Below are positions 1 to 5,339 of a stretch of DNA of 5,339 nucleotides, piece after piece. Origin of the DNA: Anaerolineales bacterium UBA3082 (GTDB lineage: Bacteria > Chloroflexota > Anaerolineae > UBA7937); assembly GCA_002366595.1 (NCBI GenBank), contig DFBK01000105.1, forward strand, positions 1-5,339, read 5' to 3'. A program made the position numbers and the translations under genes. The notes beneath the pieces were generated by a model that saw only the letters and a program-made list of their open reading frames with translations, was not told where the DNA came from and made no database searches. The stretch's first letter is position 1, and every line of letters starts with the position of its first letter.

Positions 1-543
1 CCCGCTTTGGTGTTGGCCCCCTTCCTCATCTGGATCGTGGGGGTGAGGTTGGGGTGGTTGCCTGCCGCCTTGTGGGGGGCGGAGCGCCCCTTCTATCTGG
101 GCTTCATACCCAAGCCGACCCCTGACTTCTTCCGCCACGCCATCCTGCCGGTGGTGACCTTGGGCACCGGTTTCACGGCGGCCATAGGCCGCCTGACCCG
201 GGCCGCCCTCCTTCAGGTGATCCGAGAGGATTATATCCGTACCGCCCGGGCCAAAGGCTTGCGGGAGAGGGCGGTGGTTGTGCGCCACGCCTTGAAGAAC
301 AGCCTGATACCGGTAGTTACCGTCATAGGGCCGCTCTTCGCCGCCGTGGTAACCGGCACCTTCGTGGTGGAGCAGATGTTCGCCATCCCGGGGATGGGCA
401 AATATTATGTGACCGCCATCAGCCAAAGGGACTATCCGGTCATCATGGGGGTGACCTTGATCTATGCGGTCCTTCTGGTGGCGGCCAACCTCCTGGTGGA
501 TATGACCTATGCGTGGCTCGATCCCCGCATACGGTATCAGTGA
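1..543 (+). CDS. oppB: ABC transporter permease, OppB/DppB family (C-terminal part)
   Basis: This is the C-terminal 180 residues of an inner-membrane permease of the peptide/nickel (Opp/Dpp) ABC importer family. The reading frame is open to base 1, so the start lies off the window; whole family members are usually about 310-340 residues. Several hydrophobic segments are visible. The cytoplasmic coupling (EAA) loop that contacts the ATPase is at about residues 76-103 of the fragment, with the core DYIRTARAKGL and then RHALKNSLIPV. After it come the family-typical VVEQMFAIPGMGKY segment and the ending LVDMTYAWLDPRIRY. The stop is TGA, 18 bases before the next permease, so the two are surely one operon and would form a heterodimeric channel. 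Family assignment is firm. The substrate cannot be read from sequence: peptides are the default, but this family also moves oligosaccharides and nickel, and the neighbouring glycosidase makes a sugar substrate possible. The symbol is family-level only. Confidence 0.93.
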   Translation, partial: PALVLAPFLIWIVGVRLGWLPAALWGAERPFYLGFIPKPTPDFFRHAILPVVTLGTGFTAAIGRLTRAALLQVIREDYIRTARAKGLRERAVVVRHALKNSLIPVVTVIGPLFAAVVTGTFVVEQMFAIPGMGKYYVTAISQRDYPVIMGVTLIYAVLLVAANLLVDMTYAWLDPRIRYQ

Positions 544-561
544 TAGGTTTGAGGAGGGGTT

Positions 562-1518
562 ATGGCGGTAGCGGAAAGAGCGGTGGCTGCTCTGCCGGTG
601 CGGAGGGAGCGGAGCCCCTGGGGTGATGCTTTTTACCAGTTGACGCGCAACAGGGTGGCGGTGGTCAGTGGGATCCTTATCATTGTTTTAGTCCTCCTAG
701 CCCTTTTGGCCGATGTGATCTCACCCTATACCTATTATGAGACCCGTGTAATCGACAACTATATGCGGCCGGGCTCTAAGTACCTCCTAGGCGCCGACAC
801 CTTGGGCCGCGATATATTGAGCCGCACTATCTATGGGATCCGGGTGTCGCTTTCCGTGGCCGTGATGGCCGCCACGGTGAGTCTCATCATCGGCATCATC
901 TATGGCCTCACCTCAGGCTATTTCGGCGGTCGGGTGGACGAAGTGATGATGCGGCTGGTCGATTTCTTATATGGCCTGCCGGTCATCATCGTGGTGATTC
1001 TACTTCAGGTCTATTTCAAGGCTCTGGGGAGGCGGGCGGCGGCCACTGGACTCTCTGCCCTCCTCATCAAGGCCGACCTGGCCATGGGTGGCTTGCTCTT
1101 CATCTTCATCGCCATCGGCGCTCTCAACTGGATCGGAATGGCCCGTATCGCCCGCGGACAGACCCTCTCCTATAAGGAGAAGGATTTCGTGATGGCCGCT
1201 CGAGCGGTGGGGGTGGGTCCCATAGGGATCATCTTCCGCCACCTTTTGCCCAATATCCTGGGCCCCTGTGTGGTGCAGGAAACCCTCCAGATACCGGGTT
1301 ATATCTTGTTGGAGGCCTTTCTGAGTTTTATCGGCTTGGGGGTTAACCCTCCCACCCCTAGTTGGGGCATCATGATCCAGGAGGGGTATCAGGCGATACG
1401 TTCTTACCCCCATGTGCTATTGGGCCCCGCTTTGGCCCTCACCCTTACCGTTTTGGCCTTCAACTTCTTGGGGGATGGCCTGCGTGACGCCTTCGATCCG
1501 GTGATGCGAGGGACATAG
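562..1518 (+). CDS. oppC: ABC transporter permease, OppC/DppC family
   Basis: This complete 318-residue protein is the second inner-membrane permease of an Opp/Dpp-type importer, partner of the upstream OppB-like protein. The ATG at 562 is preceded by a strong AGGAGG at 552-557. A cytoplasmic N-terminus leads into a first membrane helix at about residues 32-53. The family signature LLGADTLGRDILSRTIYGIR is at 75-94. The EAA coupling loop is at about 208-235 (DFVMAARAVGVGP, then RHLLPNILGP). A conserved tail follows, with FLSFIGLGVNPPTPSWG and NFLGDGLRDAFDP. Compared with E. coli OppC as I recall it, there are about 20-25 extra residues around 153-177 (from KALGRR to LAMGG), between the helix ending in ILLQVYF and the one starting LLFIFIAIG. 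From the position of the EAA loop, that insertion should face the binding-protein side. No ATPase gene follows; an intrinsic terminator does, so this is probably the last gene of its operon. Substrate is unknown. Confidence 0.94.
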   Translation: MAVAERAVAALPVRRERSPWGDAFYQLTRNRVAVVSGILIIVLVLLALLADVISPYTYYETRVIDNYMRPGSKYLLGADTLGRDILSRTIYGIRVSLSVAVMAATVSLIIGIIYGLTSGYFGGRVDEVMMRLVDFLYGLPVIIVVILLQVYFKALGRRAAATGLSALLIKADLAMGGLLFIFIAIGALNWIGMARIARGQTLSYKEKDFVMAARAVGVGPIGIIFRHLLPNILGPCVVQETLQIPGYILLEAFLSFIGLGVNPPTPSWGIMIQEGYQAIRSYPHVLLGPALALTLTVLAFNFLGDGLRDAFDPVMRGT

Positions 1519-1548
1519 TCGGCTTCAGCCATGTTGGTCTCTAACCTG

Positions 1549-1589
1549 TATAGGCGGATGATGTGAACCTCCGCCTATAGTTTTTATTT
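1549..1589 (+). terminator. Rho-independent terminator after the permease operon
   Basis: A perfect 10-base-pair inverted repeat, TATAGGCGGA at 1549-1558 and TCCGCCTATA at 1570-1579, encloses an 11-base loop. It is followed by G and the T-rich run TTTTTATTT at 1581-1589. This is the classic shape of an intrinsic terminator on the + strand, 30 bases after the OppC-like stop codon. Only five bases separate the T-run from the ribosome binding site of the next gene. The hairpin therefore either ends the transporter transcript or acts as a leader attenuator for the hydrolase gene. The structure was read directly; no folding energy was computed. Confidence 0.85.
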
Positions 1590-1594
1590 GACTC

Positions 1595-1602
1595 AGGAGG
1601 GG
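1595..1602 (+). promoter_or_regulatory. Ribosome binding site that fixes the start of the GH36 gene
   Basis: AGGAGGGG lies 3-5 bases before the ATG at 1606, depending on how it pairs with 16S rRNA. An in-frame TTG at 1588 would give six more residues, but it falls in the T-run of the terminator, lies upstream of this site and has no ribosome binding site of its own. ATG 1606 is therefore the preferred start. CCTCC at 1568-1572 could pair with GGAGG at 1596-1600; see the findings. Confidence 0.85.
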
Positions 1603-1605
1603 AGT

Positions 1606-3897
1606 ATGGCTGGGGAGAGAATCCGTATCGGGCGCATACTCTCAGTTGAGCCCTCCCAGGGCAGGATGGATATCCGTCACCTTGGCCTTTTCATCAGGGG
1701 ACTCACCGCGGAGGCGAAATACTGCGTGCAGGGAAAAGAGAGAACCCTTGGCCTGCGGGGGGATGTGGCCTATGGGTTGGGGGAGGATAGGGTTAGTCTC
1801 AGCACCAAGAACGAGGATCTGGAACTCACCTGGCAGGCCTCGGTAAAGGAGGGCGTCCGTTTACAACTGCGCCTCCTCAATGTGGGTCAACGACCTCTAG
1901 AAGTGTTTGAACTCTCCCCTTTTCTCCTCTTAAGCGATCAAGGGAGATTGAATCTAGGTTCCCCCAAGGGTTGGTCTTTCTACCAAAACGGTTGGCAGTC
2001 CTGGTCGCCCAGTTTCGCCCGTCACCTGGATGACGGTCACTATGTGACTCCTGGGACGGAGGAGTATCGCCTCCAGCATGAGCCTTACCCTTTACCCCTG
2101 GCTCCCAAGACTCTAGTGAGCCATGGGATGACCGTCCTCCACAACCGCATCTCCAGACTTTCGCTTCTCCTCGGCTTCACCAGCGCCAGGGAGCAGATGG
2201 CCGAGATACGACTTGAGGTGGAGAGTCTCCGCTTTCGGCGTCTGGCTGCCACCGCCTATGCCGATGGGGTGCGCCTCTATCCCGGGGAGCGGATCTCCTC
2301 GGAGGAACTTCTGGTAAGGGGAGGGCGCGACCCCCTCTCTCTTTTGGAAGGGTATGCTCAGGCTTTGGGGGAGAATATGGGGGCCCGAAAGGCGAAGAAG
2401 ATACCTACCGGTTGGTGTTCTTGGTACTATTTCTACGGCGAGAACGGTGCCCACGAGACCCTTTCTAACGCAAAAGGAGCGGGCGATTTGCCTCTTGACT
2501 ATTTCCTCATCGATGATGGATACCAGAAAGAGATAGGGGATTGGCTAGTTACCGATGAGGGAAAGTTCCCTCAGGGGATGAAGCGGGTAGGGGAGGAGAT
2601 AAAAGCCTCTGCTCGGAGGGCTGGTCTGTGGATAGCCCCTTTTGCCACCAGTTCTCGGTCCCGCCTCTACAAAGAGCACCCCGATTGGGTGCTCCGGGAT
2701 GAGGGTAGTGAGCCGGTCATCGCCTGGCACCACAGGGGGGTCGCTGTATATGCCTTGGATCTCACCCATCCAGAGGTGAAGACGTGGCTGAAGGAGTTGT
2801 TTCGCATCTTGAGCGATGATTGGGGTTACGATCTTTTCAAGATCGACTTCCTTTACGCCGGAGCCCTGGAGGGGTGCCGGTACGACCCCCAGGCCACTCG
2901 GGCCCAGGCTTTCCGCCAGGGGTTAGAGATCATTCGGGAGGCGGTGGGCGATAAGTTCCTTTTGGGGTGTGGCGCTCCCTGGGGGCCAGCGGTGGGACTG
3001 GTGGATGGGATGCGTATTGGGCCCGATGTGGCGGTTCATTGGCGGCCCCTATGGGGAGACCTATCTTCTCCCTCTGTCCGTAACGTCCTCCGCAACGTCA
3101 TGGCTCGCTATTTTATGCATGGCTGGCTCTGGACGAATGACCCTGATTGTGTCTTGGTGCGCCCTCGAGGGGAGGAATCGAACCTGAAGTTGAACGAGAT
3201 GCGGACTTTGGTTTCAATAGTGGGTTTGGCGGGGGGGAGTGTTTTTTCGGGCGACGGTTTACCATCTCTCGGTGGAGGGAGACGCAAATATTTGAAGCGG
3301 ATCCTTCCTCCCTATGGACGGGCTGCCAAGCCCTGCGATCTCTTCCAGAACGAGTTACCTTCCGTTTTCGCTCTTCCCATAGAGGCCGAGTATGGTCGGT
3401 GGATGGTGGCCGCCTTCATTAACTGGGCCAATCGAACCGTGGAAACGGAGATCGATTTTCGTCAGGTGGGGCTCAAGCCCGGAAGGTCTTATCATGTCTA
3501 TAATTTTTGGCCTAGGCGGTACTGGGGCGTGTTCCAAGAGAAACTTACTATCTCTCGCCACCAGCCGCATGAGACGGTGCTTCTCCTCTTTAAGGAGGCC
3601 ACAAGCCGGCCTCAGTTTCTCACCTCCACTTTCCACATCACCCAGGGTGGGGTGGAGGTAAGAGCGGTGGAGTGGCAGGATGGTCGCCGCAGAGAAGCGA
3701 GGTTCATCTTGGAGTTGGTTAAGCCTGGGAGCCAGTTCGGGGAGTTGCTTTTCGCCGTGCCGGAGCCCTACCGAGCGGTGAGCGCACGGGTGAACGGACG
3801 ACGTCGTGGAGTGCGCAAAGTCGCTCCCGGGGTGGTGGGCTTGGGCTTCACTCTGAAAGACCAAGCCCAGGTGGAACTCCATTTGAGACGCGGGTAA
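1606..3897 (+). CDS. Glycoside hydrolase family 36 protein, probable alpha-galactosidase
   Basis: This 763-residue protein probably removes terminal alpha-linked galactose from oligosaccharides such as melibiose or raffinose, by the retaining mechanism of clan GH-D. An N-terminal beta-sandwich spans about residues 1-260, with FYQNGWQSWSP at 125-135. The catalytic barrel starts near PTGWCSWYYFYGE (267-279), followed by DYFLIDDGYQ (298-307). The nucleophile is Asp414 in FKIDFLYAGA and the acid/base is Asp474 in GMRIGPDVA. Their 60-residue spacing equals that recalled for Thermotoga maritima GalA (Asp327 and Asp387). A C-terminal beta domain reaches about residue 664, and roughly 100 further beta-rich residues follow, making the protein clearly longer than the ~552-residue Thermotoga enzyme. 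No signal peptide or membrane helix is seen, so it should be cytoplasmic and act on imported sugars. Family and catalytic residues are firm. Exact specificity is not: GH36 also holds alpha-N-acetylgalactosaminidases and raffinose/stachyose synthases. The gene lies between a transporter and a repair gene, just behind a terminator. Confidence 0.9.
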   Translation: MAGERIRIGRILSVEPSQGRMDIRHLGLFIRGLTAEAKYCVQGKERTLGLRGDVAYGLGEDRVSLSTKNEDLELTWQASVKEGVRLQLRLLNVGQRPLEVFELSPFLLLSDQGRLNLGSPKGWSFYQNGWQSWSPSFARHLDDGHYVTPGTEEYRLQHEPYPLPLAPKTLVSHGMTVLHNRISRLSLLLGFTSAREQMAEIRLEVESLRFRRLAATAYADGVRLYPGERISSEELLVRGGRDPLSLLEGYAQALGENMGARKAKKIPTGWCSWYYFYGENGAHETLSNAKGAGDLPLDYFLIDDGYQKEIGDWLVTDEGKFPQGMKRVGEEIKASARRAGLWIAPFATSSRSRLYKEHPDWVLRDEGSEPVIAWHHRGVAVYALDLTHPEVKTWLKELFRILSDDWGYDLFKIDFLYAGALEGCRYDPQATRAQAFRQGLEIIREAVGDKFLLGCGAPWGPAVGLVDGMRIGPDVAVHWRPLWGDLSSPSVRNVLRNVMARYFMHGWLWTNDPDCVLVRPRGEESNLKLNEMRTLVSIVGLAGGSVFSGDGLPSLGGGRRKYLKRILPPYGRAAKPCDLFQNELPSVFALPIEAEYGRWMVAAFINWANRTVETEIDFRQVGLKPGRSYHVYNFWPRRYWGVFQEKLTISRHQPHETVLLLFKEATSRPQFLTSTFHITQGGVEVRAVEWQDGRRREARFILELVKPGSQFGELLFAVPEPYRAVSARVNGRRRGVRKVAPGVVGLGFTLKDQAQVELHLRRG

Positions 3898-3909
3898 CAA
3901 GTTCACGTT

Positions 3910-4611
3910 ATGCGCCTGACTTCTGACTTTGCAATAGGGGAGAAGGTAGCCAAGGTCAAGGCCGTTCATGAAGCCCTCTTGGAGGAGTACGGCCCCCGCC
4001 GATGGCGACAGCGGCTTGACCCCCTGAGTGAGTTGATCTACACCATCCTCTCTCAGAATACCTCCGATGTGAACCGGGATCGGGCTTATGAGCGGTTAAA
4101 AAAGAGGTTCCCCACTTGGGAGAGGGTGCGGGATGCTCAGGTGGAGGAGATCGCCGAGGCGATCAGGCCCGGCGGCCTAGCCAAAGTTAAAGCCCCTCGC
4201 ATCAAAAGTATCCTGCACACCATCACCGAGCGGCGGGGGAAACTTTCTCTCGACTTCATCTGCCAGATGGAGATAGAGGAGGCGAAAGAGTGGCTGGGCT
4301 CCCTTACAGGGGTGGGGCCCAAGACCACGGCTTGTGTTCTTCTTTTCGGCTGCGGACGGCCAGCCTTCCCCGTGGATACCCATGTCTATCGGATAAGCAA
4401 GCGGCTAGGCCTAATTAGCCGAAAAGCCTCCACCCAGGAGGCCCACCAGACCTTGGAAGATCTTGTATCTCCCCGGGATTACTACGCTTTTCATCTCAAC
4501 CTGATCGCCCATGGCCGGGAGGTGTGCAAAGCCCGGCGCCCTCGCTGCGAGATATGCGGTCTTGCTTCCTACTGCGATTATCGGCGAGAGGTGGGTGATT
4601 GGCACTCCTAA
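3910..4611 (+). CDS. nth: Endonuclease III-type DNA glycosylase/AP lyase (HhH-GPD, 4Fe-4S)
   Basis: This 233-residue base-excision-repair enzyme should remove oxidised pyrimidines from DNA and cut the abasic strand by beta-elimination. The HhH-GPD core includes ILSQNTSDVN (residues 46-55), whose Gln49 matches the base-gap-filling Gln of E. coli Nth. The helix-hairpin-helix LTGVGPKTTACV carries the Schiff-base Lys138, and FPVDTHVYRISKRLGL carries the catalytic Asp156. The C-terminal iron-sulfur loop is complete: Cys206, Cys213, Cys216 and Cys222, spaced C-x6-C-x2-C-x5-C. Length is near the usual ~210-230. Lys138 makes a bifunctional Nth more likely than MutY, and the protein lacks MutY's extra C-terminal domain. 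The ATG at 3910 is almost forced: the TAA of the preceding gene (3895-3897) is in the same frame and no other start codon lies between. No good Shine-Dalgarno is visible, so translation may be coupled to the hydrolase gene 12 bases upstream. Its last 4 bases overlap the end of the convergent sbcC-like gene. Confidence 0.92.
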   Translation: MRLTSDFAIGEKVAKVKAVHEALLEEYGPRRWRQRLDPLSELIYTILSQNTSDVNRDRAYERLKKRFPTWERVRDAQVEEIAEAIRPGGLAKVKAPRIKSILHTITERRGKLSLDFICQMEIEEAKEWLGSLTGVGPKTTACVLLFGCGRPAFPVDTHVYRISKRLGLISRKASTQEAHQTLEDLVSPRDYYAFHLNLIAHGREVCKARRPRCEICGLASYCDYRREVGDWHS

Positions 4612-5339
4612 GTCATGGAGATCTGGGAGCCCTCTGGGGTCTTGAAGATATCGATACGGACGGGGAAAACATCTCTTAACTCCTCGATATGGGTTATCAC
4701 CAGGATGAGGGCGAAATCATCCTGTATGGAGTTGATAGCCTCGATTAGCCTCTCTCTCCCTAAGGTGTCCTGGGTGCCGAACCCTTCGTCGATGATGAGG
4801 GTCTCCAGCCTGGCTCCGGCTCGACGGGCCAAGAGTTTGGAGAGGGCGATGCGGATGGCGAAATTGACCCGGAAGGCCTCCCCACCGCTGTAGAGTTCGT
4901 AAGATCGAGCGCCCAGTTCGTCAGAGATCTTGATCTCTAGGGTCTCCACCGGTTCACCTTTTTTAGTGGTTCTTTGAGTCTCGAACCGGACGTGCATTCG
5001 GCCATCTGTCATGCGGCTAAGTAAGCGGTTAGCCTCTTCTTCCAGTTCCGGTAGGGCGCTTTCTATGATCATAGCCTGGACGCCCTTCTTACCGAAGGCG
5101 AGTTGCAGTTCCTCGTAGATCGTTTTCTCTTCGGTGATCTCCTTCTCTTGAGCGACTTTCGCCCTTTTTTCCTTCTCCAGTCCTCGGCAGCGGTCCACTC
5201 TCTCTTGGGCGGCGCCGAGCGCCTGCCGGGCATGGCTTTCTTCCTCTTGGAGCCCTTGGACTAAGCGCTCTTGCTCTTCCAGACCCTCCACCGCTTTCCC
5301 TAACTCCATCACCTCTTTCTCTAACGCCTCTCCCCTGGC
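4608..5339 (-). CDS. sbcC: SbcC/Rad50-type SMC-family ATPase (C-terminal part)
   Basis: These are the last 243 residues of an SbcC/Rad50-like ATPase, the DNA-end-processing partner of the SbcD/Mre11 nuclease. The frame is open through base 5339, so the Walker A half, the apex hook and most of the coiled coil lie beyond the right edge. The GTG/ATG codons near 5312 are internal. Counting from 5339, residues 1 to about 80 are a charged Glu/Lys/Arg/Gln-rich coiled coil. The C-terminal ATPase half follows: the ABC signature ELYSGGEAFRVNFAIRIALS starts at about 148, Walker B with the catalytic glutamate (TLIIDEGFGTQD) at about 180, and the H-loop LVITHIEEL has its His near 217. All C-terminal ATPase motifs look intact. 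No CxxC zinc hook appears in the visible part. The gene ends with TAG at 4608-4610, inside the end of the convergent nth gene. The sbcD partner is not visible; in many genomes it lies next to the sbcC start, which here would be off the window. Full-length homologues are about 800-1,050 residues. Confidence 0.92.
   Translation of the reverse strand, partial: ARGEALEKEVMELGKAVEGLEEQERLVQGLQEEESHARQALGAAQERVDRCRGLEKEKRAKVAQEKEITEEKTIYEELQLAFGKKGVQAMIIESALPELEEEANRLLSRMTDGRMHVRFETQRTTKKGEPVETLEIKISDELGARSYELYSGGEAFRVNFAIRIALSKLLARRAGARLETLIIDEGFGTQDTLGRERLIEAINSIQDDFALILVITHIEELRDVFPVRIDIFKTPEGSQISMT

Noticed and set aside
1000..1413. A 137-codon open frame on the minus strand inside the OppC-like gene
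   Set aside because: The + strand gene here is complete with conserved motifs; the antisense product is Gly/Asp/His-rich, with no motif or ribosome binding site.
1534..1581. Promoter-like words in the spacer: TTGGTC (1534-1539) with GATGAT (1557-1562), and TATAGT (1576-1581)
   Set aside because: The first pair has correct 17-base spacing but only weak matches to both consensus boxes; the second is a good -10 word with no -35 and lies in the terminator arm. Neither supports a promoter call.
1588..1605. TTG start at 1588 for the hydrolase, adding six residues
   Set aside because: It lies in the terminator T-run and upstream of the AGGAGGGG at 1595-1602, which serves ATG 1606; the added residues are simply the translated ribosome binding site.
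3895..3897. Hydrolase and nth as one broken fusion gene, since they share a frame separated by a single TAA
   Set aside because: Both proteins are full length with complete domains, nth has its own ATG, and no hydrolase-glycosylase fusion is known to me; same-frame placement has a one-in-three chance.
3355..3969. A 204-codon open frame on the minus strand, covering the hydrolase 3' end and nth start
   Set aside because: It is antisense to two well-supported genes, spans their boundary, has no recognisable motif and a low-complexity, His/Pro/Leu-rich composition typical of shadow frames.
5307..5312. GTG/ATG codons at the right edge as the true start of a short SbcC-like protein
   Set aside because: The frame continues to base 5339 with more coiled-coil residues, and the family needs an N-terminal Walker A half, so these are internal codons.

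Overview
This is an ordinary-looking stretch of bacterial chromosome, gene-dense and moderately GC-rich (roughly 55-60% by eye). Gaps between genes are short, and strong AGGAGG-type ribosome binding sites precede two of the genes. The genes resemble those of environmental or thermophilic bacteria, with Chloroflexota-like lineages one possibility. That placement is an impression from protein style, not from any marker gene, and should be held loosely. No RNA gene, mobile element, CRISPR array or long repeat was seen, and no stretch longer than 300 bases lacks a gene.

Layout, left to right. Positions 1-1518 (+) hold the end of an OppB/DppB-type ABC permease (its start lies off the window) and a complete OppC/DppC-type permease 18 bases later. 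The 87-base gap that follows contains an intrinsic terminator at 1549-1589, which ends almost at the ribosome binding site of the next gene. Positions 1606-3897 (+) encode a large cytoplasmic glycoside hydrolase family 36 protein (probable alpha-galactosidase) with both catalytic aspartates in place. Twelve bases later, 3910-4611 (+) encodes an endonuclease III-type DNA glycosylase with an intact catalytic lysine, aspartate and 4Fe-4S cysteine loop. Converging on it and overlapping by 4 bases, 4608-5339 (-) is the C-terminal part of an SbcC/Rad50-type ATPase that runs off the right edge.

How the genes may work together. The two permeases would form the membrane channel of a peptide/nickel-family ABC importer; its binding protein and ATPases are not in this window. 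Members of this importer family also carry oligosaccharides in several thermophiles. The adjacent alpha-galactosidase has no signal peptide, so a plausible reading is import of intact alpha-galactosides followed by cleavage inside the cell. The terminator between them argues against simple co-transcription. The two right-hand genes are both DNA-repair proteins but are transcribed toward each other.

I found no convincing undescribed system. The points most worth a second look are the terminator that abuts the hydrolase ribosome binding site with no clear promoter between them, an insertion in the extracytoplasmic loop of the second permease, and the transporter-hydrolase pairing.
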